Assembly: GCA_045544735.1 (NCBI GenBank)
Contig: JAZPZM010000099.1
Span: 1 to 7,562, forward strand
DNA length: 7,562 nt
Reading direction: 5' to 3'
Source of the DNA: CAG-390 sp045544735
GTDB lineage: Bacteria; Bacillota; Clostridia; Oscillospirales; CAG-272
Shown piece by piece: positions 1 to 5,411 of the stretch. The notes under the pieces are model-generated. The model made no database searches. It had not been told where the DNA came from and was given only the letters and a program-made list of their open reading frames with translations. Position 1 is the stretch's first letter. Every line of letters begins with the position of its first letter. Position numbers and translations under genes: made by a program.

Positions 1-882
1 ATCTATCAACTCGTTTACACTTTGATATCTACGTTTGGAATTAGCTGCTAAAGTCTTATGGAAAATATCACGAAGCAATCGTTTAACCTTGGGATTAACA
101 CCGTCAAACATCTCTCCCTCAAAGTTCCAATCAGCAAAGACGCCGATATCCTCATTTTCTGCGGCTCTACCCATTACTTTTTGAAACAGAATCGCGCCGA
201 TGGAATAAATGTCGGTTGCTGAGCAAAGTTTATTGATTCTTCCTTGCTTTTGTTCCGGCGCCGCCCATCCATTTGAGAAAGGAACGCATTTCACTTTGCC
301 GGAAGCAATATCCGCCATCGACGTGACAGAATCCACGTCAAAAAGAATGACTAATTCGCGTGTTTCGGGGATAACAAGAAAATTACTCGGCTTGATATCC
401 AAATGTAAATAACCGTTTCCATGGTATTTTTCCACCACACGCGAGAGGGCAAGCATGGTTTTGAGAATATCGGACAGTTTATCGGTATTATCATTCTCAA
501 AGGTAATACCTTCATTAATATCCATCACGGAGTAAACCGTTCCATTGGCTTCAAACAAATCGAAAATATGGGCAGTAGAATTGCGAAGCTTTTGGGTGTT
601 TTGAAAATCTAATAGCTTGTGATAAGCTGTTGTAAACGCCTCCTTGTCAACAGTACGGACTAATTGATCTAACCATTCCAAGTCATTGCCATTTCTTATA
701 ATATCAGAGGCGTAGGGATAGCTCTCTTTAAGGCGCACGTCATGCCTTCCACCGACGTTATCAAAATAGTGCGCTTCGTACACGATACTGCTCGCACCAT
801 CGCCAATCACACCGTCGATGACATAGGATAATCCACCTTTGGCCTGTATTGTTGTCCCAATTGATAAAGGTGTTCTTTTCAT
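1..882 (-). CDS. Ser/Thr protein kinase, N-terminal catalytic domain (3' end cut by window)
   Basis: The reading frame is open for 294 codons and runs off the left edge, so the C-terminal part is unknown. Kinase motifs appear in the right order: the glycine loop GDGASSIVYEA (27-37), the ATP-binding lysine in VRLKE (K52), NGTVYSVMD before the hinge (113-121), the catalytic loop HLDIKPSNFLV (160-170, D162 and N167), the metal-binding DVDS (182-185) and APEQ (208-211). DVD replaces the usual DFG, and the helix-C glutamate is not obvious around residues 83-95, where FTTAYHKLLDFQ is found. The ATG at 882 fits the family start and has a modest GGAG (893..896) 10 nt upstream. That ATG overlaps the stop of a short upstream ORF. 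It is probably cytosolic unless membrane or sensor segments lie beyond the edge. It is the last visible gene after the HTH and 380-aa genes. Substrates are unknown. Confidence 0.88.
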   Translation of the reverse strand, partial: MKRTPLSIGTTIQAKGGLSYVIDGVIGDGASSIVYEAHYFDNVGGRHDVRLKESYPYASDIIRNGNDLEWLDQLVRTVDKEAFTTAYHKLLDFQNTQKLRNSTAHIFDLFEANGTVYSVMDINEGITFENDNTDKLSDILKTMLALSRVVEKYHGNGYLHLDIKPSNFLVIPETRELVILFDVDSVTSMADIASGKVKCVPFSNGWAAPEQKQGRINKLCSATDIYSIGAILFQKVMGRAAENEDIGVFADWNFEGEMFDGVNPKVKRLLRDIFHKTLAANSKRRYQSVNELID

Positions 883-929
883 ATTCCAACATCTCCGTTT
901 CCGCGGGATTTTTGTTCCAAAAATTTCAT
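879..929 (-). CDS. possible 16-codon leader ORF coupled to the kinase
   Basis: An ATG at 929 opens a 16-residue frame (MKFLEQKSRGNGDVGI). Its TGA overlaps the kinase ATG by ATGA. It has the strongest ribosome binding site in this unit, AGGAGGAG at 936..943, six bases upstream. The kinase's own GGAG is weaker. The arrangement would let ribosomes that finish the leader re-initiate on the kinase. Alternatives are a frameshifted N-terminal extension of the kinase or a chance ORF. The kinase family motifs start naturally at the downstream ATG, which favours a leader over an extension. The peptide has no recognisable homology. Confidence 0.4.
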   Translation of the reverse strand: MKFLEQKSRGNGDVGI

Positions 930-935
930 AATGAT

Positions 936-943
936 CTCCTCCT
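936..943 (-). promoter_or_regulatory. strong ribosome binding site of the kinase leader ORF
   Basis: AGGAGGAG lies six bases before the ATG at 929 and 53 bases before the kinase ATG at 882. It is too far away to serve the kinase directly, so it points to translation of the short leader frame. The gap from the preceding stop (996) to this site is about 50 bases. It holds a TATGAT-like hexamer but no convincing -35 partner, so I do not call a separate promoter. Confidence 0.55.
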
Positions 944-995
944 GTTTACCATATCATACTTCACAAAAAAGGAAATCTGTATATTTGGTTGACGG

Positions 996-2138
996 TTATT
1001 CTTCCTCGCTCAAAGCCTCAGACACCATACCTCTAAACACATCAAGAGGAGCATCAGAAAGAGTGCAATAAAGGAACATCCAATCGTATGGATTGCCGTA
1101 ATAAAGCGGTGAAAAACCGCATTCATTCAAAAGGGCATTCAATTGCTCTGTATAATCCTCGATATCAAAATCTTTCTGTTCCCACTGAACGTGATACCAA
1201 AATGTGTAGGAGAAAAGAAATATGATCATTTTTCTGATGGATTCATAGGTAGGTTCTTTTTCACTGAATGAGCCTGCTTCTGGAAACCTGTTCTTGATTT
1301 CTTTTGGCAAACGTGCATTCTTGAATACGGTAGTTGTTCCTCTTTTAGCAGAGGGGGCAGTATCAGTAATCAAAGAATACATAAAATTGATTGAAACGCT
1401 GTCCTCATTTTTCCAAGCTCCGTCAAATTGCCCCTCATGCTCGGGAAGCTCTGCTTCAAGTCTTGCAAATCTCTTAGCATCTTTCAACAACTTATGAAGA
1501 TGCTTTTTTGCCGTTACGTTGTTCTGCTCCATATTATGACGATGCGTCTTTATGTAAGTTAGTAATTCACTTTCGCTTGAAAATTGCTCAACATTTGATT
1601 GGATCGCCAACGTATACAAAGTTGCATCATCAATTTCATCGTTGTATTCAATGGAAGCAATCAATCGTTTCGCATCAGCCCACGTTTTTTCGTTTGCAAG
1701 GCAAAAGTAATATATCAATTCCTTCTCGTTGCGGAAATTGAAAGCGCGGTCAAGATACACCTTGTGAAACAGTTCTGCTGTTTCGTCAGGAGTGAATCTT
1801 AATGCAAAGGCAAGAGCAAACATAGCATCGCGACTATCCTCACCTTTTTTTGGACGTGGTCCTCCACGGAACCAGCTTTTCAGCGTATTTGCGCTACCAA
1901 TTTCGTGCTCGTCCACTCCGTTCTTTCTACAACACGCAGTCAAATATGTAATTGCCCTCTCAATATCTATTGACTGATCTTTTTTTTGCATCAAGGCGAC
2001 AAGACCTTCTCCGAAAGAGCGAAAACCATCCTCTGCATTGAGAAATTCTATTGTTGAAGTACACTCGGCATCCGTGTCGTATTCACTCCATTTTTGCCAA
2101 AGAGCATCTTCCATTTGCTCGGTATAAGTTTTAATCAT
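996..2138 (-). CDS. 380-aa protein of unrecognised family with a possible HTH-like segment
   Basis: I cannot assign a function. The ATG at 2138 is chosen because GGAGG (2147..2151) sits eight bases upstream; the longer frame starting at a TTG (2153) would swallow that site. The protein is soluble-looking, acidic at both ends and mostly helical in character, with no signal peptide or membrane segment. Residues about 84-147 hold NTLKSWFRGGPRP, then RDAMFALAFALRFTPDETAELFHKVYL and FNFRNEKELIYYFCL. The middle of this resembles helix-turn-helix or helical-bundle segments of XRE-like regulators. The C-terminal third has aromatic-rich stretches such as FSYTFWYHVQWEQ and NPYDWMFLYC. It follows the small HTH gene by 15 bases and precedes the kinase gene, so the three are probably co-transcribed. 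It could be a regulator, a kinase partner or a substrate; this is inference. Confidence 0.8.
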   Translation of the reverse strand: MIKTYTEQMEDALWQKWSEYDTDAECTSTIEFLNAEDGFRSFGEGLVALMQKKDQSIDIERAITYLTACCRKNGVDEHEIGSANTLKSWFRGGPRPKKGEDSRDAMFALAFALRFTPDETAELFHKVYLDRAFNFRNEKELIYYFCLANEKTWADAKRLIASIEYNDEIDDATLYTLAIQSNVEQFSSESELLTYIKTHRHNMEQNNVTAKKHLHKLLKDAKRFARLEAELPEHEGQFDGAWKNEDSVSINFMYSLITDTAPSAKRGTTTVFKNARLPKEIKNRFPEAGSFSEKEPTYESIRKMIIFLFSYTFWYHVQWEQKDFDIEDYTEQLNALLNECGFSPLYYGNPYDWMFLYCTLSDAPLDVFRGMVSEALSEEE

Positions 2139-2153
2139 TTTAGATACCTCCAA

Positions 2154-2339
2154 TTATTCTGCCGCACCACCGGATTTCACCCAAGCATCAACCTCAGACA
2201 CCTTGAATTTCCAAAGGCGACCAACTTTGGATGCAGGCATACCACGCTTTGCAATCCATGTCAATACTGTATCACGGCTAACACCAAGATGCTCCATAAT
2301 TTCTTTGAGGGAACACCATCTTTCTGTTTCGTTAATCAT
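2154..2339 (-). CDS. small excisionase/MerR-type HTH DNA-binding protein (HTH_17-like)
   Basis: The 61-residue protein is almost entirely one winged-helix DNA-binding domain. WCSLKEIMEHLGVSRDTVLTWI (8-29) forms the helix-turn-helix, followed by the RGMPASKVGRLWKF wing and VSEVDAWVKSG. This pattern is typical of the HTH_17 family, which includes phage and transposon excisionases and small regulators. AAAAGGAG (2347..2354) lies seven bases before the ATG. It is the first gene after a perfect consensus promoter, so it may autoregulate the unit or bind the element's ends as a recombination directionality factor. No integrase lies beside it here, which slightly favours the regulator role. It is followed at once by the 380-aa gene, whose ribosome binding site overlaps the intergenic gap. 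Confidence 0.88.
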   Translation of the reverse strand: MINETERWCSLKEIMEHLGVSRDTVLTWIAKRGMPASKVGRLWKFKVSEVDAWVKSGGAAE

Positions 2340-2379
2340 TTTAAAACTCCTTTTACAAAAAGGTTCAAGTATTTATCTT

Positions 2380-2408
2380 ATTATAGCATATTCTTGATTA
2401 TATGTCAA
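2380..2408 (-). promoter_or_regulatory. perfect sigma-A promoter of the HTH/380-aa/kinase unit
   Basis: On the minus strand TTGACA (2403..2408) and TATAAT (2380..2385) are separated by exactly 17 bases, with TGC directly before the -10 box (extended -10). Transcription should start near 2373, giving an untranslated leader of about 34 bases before the HTH ATG. It lies just downstream of the terminator of the DUF6809 gene, so this unit is transcribed independently. No clear operator dyad is visible. Confidence 0.85.
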
Positions 2409-2453
2409 TCTGTTATAAGCGTTTATTGTTGGTTTATGAGGTTTATTCAAGTT

Positions 2454-2483
2454 AAAAGGCGGCGAGGACATAGCCTCGCCGCC
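2454..2483 (-). terminator. rho-independent terminator of the tnpV/DUF6809 unit
   Basis: A perfect 10-bp G+C-rich stem (2458..2467 with 2474..2483) has a six-base loop. It is followed on the minus strand by TTTT (2454..2457). It begins six bases past the DUF6809 stop codon and separates that unit from the next promoter. Confidence 0.85.
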
Positions 2484-2488
2484 GTGCG

Positions 2489-2755
2489 TTATTCGGTTAA
2501 TGTTTCAATGGCAATTTGCATACCGAGCTTGAAAGCATATTCAAAGATAGCTGCTTCGCCAAGGCTCATATACTCGCTCCAACAATCGTGGAATTTCTCG
2601 AATATTTCTTTCTGTTCCTCGGTAAAGCTTTTCTCGAGGTCCTCATGGTGACGCGACATATAGCCAAGCAGCTCCTTCATTTCTTTGGTATTTGTTCTGC
2701 TATCTTCTTGCGGTATGATGTTTCCATGCCAAAGCTCGTTGATGATTGACCTCAT
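2489..2755 (-). CDS. DUF6809-family protein
   Basis: This 88-aa protein matches the DUF6809 pattern that I recognise from Clostridia accessory regions. It begins MRSIINELWHGNIIPQED, then has EMKELLGYMSRHHEDL, a central LTEEQKEIFEKFHDCW-like stretch (here FTEEQKEIFEKFHDCWSEY), and ends AIFEYAFKLGMQIAIE. It is fully soluble and helical, with no catalytic motif. Function is unknown in the family. The start is fixed by an ideal ribosome binding site inside the end of tnpV and by an ATGA overlap with the tnpV stop, so translation is coupled to tnpV. A terminator follows directly. The pairing with tnpV suggests a role in mobile-element biology, but that is inference. Confidence 0.82.
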   Translation of the reverse strand: MRSIINELWHGNIIPQEDSRTNTKEMKELLGYMSRHHEDLEKSFTEEQKEIFEKFHDCWSEYMSLGEAAIFEYAFKLGMQIAIETLTE

Positions 2756-3108
2756 TGATAGATCACCTCCTGCAAGATGATCTTTTCGGCGCTTGCTTTG
2801 ATGCTATTCATCTCGGCACCCCATTGAAGTGCGTTGTGAGCCTTCAGAGCTTCATCTATGCCGCGTTCTTGGGCGAGGCGAGGAACTATGTCATCGAGCA
2901 AATTGTAAGCTTGAATATCAATGGCGTGTAGGTATTCATTCAATCGTCCTTCGGTGAGCAGGGTGGTGTACGTTCCGCGCCGATGCTTCTTCATAAAGTT
3001 AAGGCGCAGATTGGCATATTTGCCAAGAGCATAATTCGTTTGCTCGGGAAGCGCAAGATCGGGGTAGTAAAGTCCGTTATGTTCGGTATAAGTAATTTCG
3101 TTTTTCAT
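2752..3108 (-). CDS. tnpV: TnpV-family transposon-encoded protein
   Basis: The 118-aa product has the TnpV family layout. The N-terminus is ITYTEHNGLYYPDLALPEQ, followed by LGKYANLRLNFMKKHRRGTYTTLL, then LNEYLHAIDIQAYNLLDDIVPRLA. The C-terminal block is GIDEALKAHNALQWGAEMNSIKASAEKIILQEVIY. The length is normal for the family, so it looks complete. TnpV was named from clostridial transposons of the Tn4451 kind and is widespread in Firmicutes conjugative elements; its biochemical role is not settled. The ATG at 3108 is preceded by AAAGGA (3118..3123). Most of that site lies inside a perfect 12-bp hairpin arm, so translation may be controlled. The stop overlaps the DUF6809 start. No recombinase gene accompanies it in this window. 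Confidence 0.87.
   Translation of the reverse strand: MKNEITYTEHNGLYYPDLALPEQTNYALGKYANLRLNFMKKHRRGTYTTLLTEGRLNEYLHAIDIQAYNLLDDIVPRLAQERGIDEALKAHNALQWGAEMNSIKASAEKIILQEVIYQ
2762..2771 (-). promoter_or_regulatory. ideal ribosome binding site of the DUF6809 gene
   Basis: AGGAGGTGAT is a ten-base perfect complement of the 16S rRNA 3' end. It lies within the last codons of tnpV, six bases before the ATG at 2755. It decides the start of the DUF6809 gene and suggests that the gene is translated strongly. Confidence 0.8.
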
Positions 3109-3109
3109 T

Positions 3110-3193
3110 GTAAATATCCTTTCTTAAAAATATGTTTGTTTGGCATCAACTATCAAGGATATTTACTTGGGCGGTGCTCGGGCGTGATGCCAA
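3110..3193 (-). promoter_or_regulatory. tnpV 5' leader: SD-burying hairpin with interlocked second repeat
   Basis: GTAAATATCCTT (3110..3121) and AAGGATATTTAC (3155..3166) are a perfect 12-bp inverted repeat with a 33-base loop. In the minus-strand transcript the 3' arm contains most of the Shine-Dalgarno sequence of tnpV and ends one base before its ATG, so pairing would block initiation. A second perfect inverted repeat, TTGGCATCA (3140..3148) and TGATGCCAA (3185..3193), has one arm inside the first loop and one outside it. The order A-B-A'-B' is that of an H-type pseudoknot or of two competing structures. No ligand or trigger is known. The leader promoter was not identified with confidence. 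Confidence 0.5.
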
Positions 3194-3241
3194 CAACAGC
3201 AGATTGACATCACATATCACCAGAACACGCGTTTTCTGCGA

Positions 3242-3292
3242 AAACATAAAGAAATCCGAACCCTTCGCCTACCGGCTTTGGGTTCGGATTTC
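3242..3292 (-). terminator. terminator of tRNA-Leu
   Basis: A perfect 13-bp stem (3251..3263 with 3280..3292) encloses a 16-base loop, inside which GCC/GGC can pair again. It is followed on the minus strand by TTTATGTTTT (3241..3250). It starts seven bases after the tRNA CCA end and should end the tRNA transcript before the accessory block. Confidence 0.82.
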
Positions 3293-3299
3293 TACTGTT

Positions 3300-3382
3300 T
3301 GGTGCGCCCAACAGGACTTGAACCTGCACGAATTAACACAAGATCCTAAATCTTGCGCGTCTGCCAATTCCGCCACGGGCGC
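3300..3382 (-). tRNA. trnL: tRNA-Leu (anticodon UAG)
   Basis: The minus strand folds as a class II tRNA. Acceptor arm GCGCCCG pairs with TGGGCGC (one G-U), then discriminator A and an encoded CCA (3300..3302). The anticodon stem CAAGA/TCTTG carries loop TTTAGGA, giving anticodon UAG (3346..3348), which reads CUA and CUG-type leucine codons. A long variable arm and the T loop TTCAAGT are present. It has its own promoter and terminator. The accessory block lies directly on its 3' side, the side where tRNA-targeting integrases act. Confidence 0.96.
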
Positions 3383-3392
3383 GTACCCGTAT

Positions 3393-3421
3393 ATTTTAGC
3401 ACACAAGTGCGCCCGTGTCAA
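3393..3421 (-). promoter_or_regulatory. promoter of tRNA-Leu
   Basis: TTGACA (3416..3421) and TAAAAT (3393..3398) are 17 bases apart on the minus strand, with TGC before the -10 box. Transcription would start near 3386, only a few bases before the mature tRNA end at 3382. Confidence 0.85.
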
Positions 3422-3463
3422 GTGTTTTTCGCCACTTCTGCGACCTATTCTTCCCCAACGAGC

Positions 3464-3491
3464 GAACGCCCCGACAAGCGTCGGGGCGTTC
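3464..3491 (-). terminator. hairpin downstream of the Na/Pi cotransporter gene
   Basis: A perfect 12-bp G+C-rich stem (3464..3475 with 3480..3491) with an AAGC loop begins 10 bases after the transporter stop. It is probably its terminator. However, no U-tract follows on the minus strand, so it may end transcription inefficiently or mainly protect the mRNA 3' end. The rest of 3383..3501 holds only this hairpin and the tRNA-Leu promoter. Confidence 0.6.
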
Positions 3492-3501
3492 CTTATATAT
3501 T

Positions 3502-5268
3502 TTACTTTGTAGCCTCAAGCATTTTGATGGAATATTTCTTTGAATATTCCTCGTACTTTTCGTTATAATGCGAGTTGCCCTCCTTCAGGCTCTTGACCGC
3601 CTCGTGCGCGTTCATCGTCTGCTCCCGCTCGTCGATAAGACCGACGGCAATATTCGAGCAATGGTCACTGACGCGCTCGAAATTCGTAAGAAGATCCGAC
3701 CAGACAAAGCCCGTTTCCACAGTACACGATCCGCCCTGAAGCCTTACGATATGGTTGTTTCTGAGTGCATTCTTTATATCGTCGACGACCTCCTCAAGCG
3801 GCTCTACGTCATACGCAACGCCAAGGTCGTTGTTCACAAACGCGCTCTCGGTAAGGGCAAGGATCTCCTCAAGCGCGGCGCTCAATACGCCAAGCTCCGC
3901 CCTTGCCGCGGCGGAAAATTCTATATCCTTTTCCCTCAATTCCTCGGCCGCCTCGACGACGTTTACCGCGTGGTCGGAAATTCGCTCAAAATCGCCTATC
4001 GCCTTCAAAAGCTTCGTGACCGTCGCGCTGTCCTCGTCAGAAACCTGACTCTTGCTAAGCTTCGTAAGATAAGTTCCAAGAACGTCCTCGTAATGGTCGG
4101 TGTCACCCTCGATGGTGCGGACGCGCTCCGCAAGCTCCGGGGTGTATTCCCCGATTGCCTTTATGCTCAGGCGGAAGCTCTCCACCGCCTCAACAGCCAT
4201 TTTTGCGGCAAGGTGGCAGCTCTGCTCGATAGCGATCGCGGGCGTTGCCAAAAGGCGCTCGTCAAGCTCAACTACCTTTTCGGGCGCATCTCCCTCGGGA
4301 ACGAGCTTGTACGCTATCTTTTCAAGCAGCGACGACGCGGGCAAAAGAACTACCGTGCAAAGAATATTGAAAAGCGAGTGGCAAACGGCAATACCGAAAT
4401 AAGTTGCCGATTCATTCAGTATCACGGGCTTTAGCAAATTCGAAACAATTACGAATACCGTAAGCCATATCGCCGTTCCGAGAAAATTAAAAATAAGGTG
4501 GATAAGTGACGCACGCTTTGCGTTTTTCGTAGCACCGATGGACGAAAGAAGCGCTGTTACGCAGGTACCGATGTTCTGTCCCATAATGATCGGGATAGCG
4601 GCGGAATACGAAACCGCGCCCGTAACGCTGAGCGCCTGCAAAATACCGACGGACGCAGAGCTTGACTGAATGATAGCCGTAACGAGTGCGCCGACCAGCA
4701 CGCCAAGCAGGGGGTTAGTAAACAGAAGAAAGAGATTTTGAAATTCGGGAACTTGTGCAAGTCCCGCTACCGCGTCGCTCATTGCGTCCATACCGAACAT
4801 AAGCGTCGCAAAGCCAAGCAGGATAGTACCCATATCCTTCTTTTTCGAGGACTTCGAAAACATAGTAAAGCCAATACCGATAAGCGCAAGGATGGGCGTA
4901 AAGGACGACGGCTTCAGAAGCGTCATAAAAAAATTGTCGCTGGATATTCCGCCAAGGCTGAGTATCCACGCCGTAACGGTAGTACCGATGTTTGCGCCCA
5001 TAATAACGCCGATGGACTGTCTTAAGGTCATTACCTTGGAGTTTACGAAGCCCACGACCATTACCGTGGTGGCAGACGAGCTTTGAATTACCGCGGTAAC
5101 TCCCACACCCGTCAAAAATCCCTTAATTTTGCTGTTAGTCAGCCTGCCGAGAAGCGCCTTCAAGCCGTTCCCCGCGCGACGCTCAAGTCCGTCGCCCATT
5201 ACGTTCATACCGAATAAGAACAGACAAAGTCCGCCTATCAGGGCAAGCACGTCAAAAATGTCAAACAT
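3502..5268 (-). CDS. Na+/phosphate cotransporter with C-terminal PhoU-like domain
   Basis: The 588-aa membrane protein imports inorganic phosphate with sodium. Two Na/Pi-cotransporter repeats are visible. The first has QSSSATT at 62-68 and GANIGTTVTA at 91-100; the second has QSSSAS at 201-206 and GQNIGTCVTA at 230-239. QSSS motifs are the hallmark of the family and form the substrate path. About eight or more hydrophobic segments span residues 1-315. Residues about 345-550 form a cytoplasmic helical PhoU-like domain with two signature copies, FERISDH (428-434) and FERVSDH (530-536), which in PhoU bind metals. This fusion is the normal bacterial form and the length is typical. GGAGG (5276..5280) lies seven bases before the ATG. 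It has its own consensus promoter and no neighbour in the operon. No Pho box was recognised, so phosphate control is not shown. Confidence 0.95.
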   Translation of the reverse strand: MFDIFDVLALIGGLCLFLFGMNVMGDGLERRAGNGLKALLGRLTNSKIKGFLTGVGVTAVIQSSSATTVMVVGFVNSKVMTLRQSIGVIMGANIGTTVTAWILSLGGISSDNFFMTLLKPSSFTPILALIGIGFTMFSKSSKKKDMGTILLGFATLMFGMDAMSDAVAGLAQVPEFQNLFLLFTNPLLGVLVGALVTAIIQSSSASVGILQALSVTGAVSYSAAIPIIMGQNIGTCVTALLSSIGATKNAKRASLIHLIFNFLGTAIWLTVFVIVSNLLKPVILNESATYFGIAVCHSLFNILCTVVLLPASSLLEKIAYKLVPEGDAPEKVVELDERLLATPAIAIEQSCHLAAKMAVEAVESFRLSIKAIGEYTPELAERVRTIEGDTDHYEDVLGTYLTKLSKSQVSDEDSATVTKLLKAIGDFERISDHAVNVVEAAEELREKDIEFSAAARAELGVLSAALEEILALTESAFVNNDLGVAYDVEPLEEVVDDIKNALRNNHIVRLQGGSCTVETGFVWSDLLTNFERVSDHCSNIAVGLIDEREQTMNAHEAVKSLKEGNSHYNEKYEEYSKKYSIKMLEATK

Positions 5269-5312
5269 ATAATATCCTCCGTAATATGCGACATAATTTT
5301 CTTTTTCGCTTG

Positions 5313-5341
5313 ATTATAGCATTTTTTTGCCTTTATGTCAA
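5313..5341 (-). promoter_or_regulatory. perfect sigma-A promoter of the Na/Pi cotransporter gene
   Basis: TTGACA (5336..5341) and TATAAT (5313..5318) are 17 bases apart on the minus strand. The spacer is A-rich and ends in TGC (extended -10). The transcript should start near 5306, giving a leader of about 37 bases. Confidence 0.85.
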
Positions 5342-5370
5342 CTTACCGTTATTTTACCCCGAATTTACAA

Positions 5371-5411
5371 GGCAAAACAAACAGGCGGCAAAGCCGCCTT
5401 TTTGTTTTGCC
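5371..5411 (-). terminator. long terminator hairpin after the SGNH lipoprotein gene
   Basis: Two 19-base arms (5371..5389 and 5393..5411) pair with a single mismatch around an AAA loop, with a GGCGGC/GCCGCC core. The core is flanked by A-rich and T-rich arms, so it should work on the minus strand directly after the lipoprotein stop. It looks bidirectional. It insulates the transporter promoter 30 bases further on. Confidence 0.85.

Larger units (their letters stand above)
1..3240. mobile_element. accessory/mobile-element-derived block 3' of tRNA-Leu (left end outside window)
   Basis: This block contains tnpV, a DUF6809 gene, an excisionase-like DNA-binding gene, a protein of unknown family and a Ser/Thr kinase. 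It is visibly richer in A+T than the DNA to the right of the tRNA-Leu gene. TnpV and DUF6809 proteins are known mainly from conjugative and mobilizable elements of Firmicutes. The block begins just past the tRNA-Leu terminator, a position often used by integrative elements. No integrase, relaxase or direct-repeat attachment pair is seen in the window. The exact right boundary is uncertain, somewhere between about 3170 and 3242, and the left end is not present. The mobile origin is an inference from gene content, composition and position. Confidence 0.45.

Noticed and set aside
940..990. Separate promoter for the kinase leader in the 66-base gap
   Set aside because: A TATGAT-like -10 exists, but no convincing -35 hexamer stands 16-18 bases upstream.
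2139..2153. Upstream TTG start for the 380-aa protein
   Set aside because: It would place the GGAGG ribosome binding site inside the coding region. The ATG at 2138 has ideal spacing.
2361..2420. Operator dyad around the HTH promoter
   Set aside because: Only short 4-5 bp symmetric matches (such as TCAAG/CTTGA) were found in A+T-rich DNA, which is expected by chance.
2094..2651. Plus-strand ORF of 185 codons crossing the HTH promoter and the DUF6809 terminator
   Set aside because: It overlaps three supported minus-strand genes plus a promoter and a terminator, and its product is low in pattern.
3568..4434. Long plus-strand ORF (288 codons) opposite the transporter gene
   Set aside because: It lies wholly antisense to a well-conserved Na/Pi cotransporter, has no ribosome binding site or recognisable motif, and reflects the codon bias of the opposite strand.
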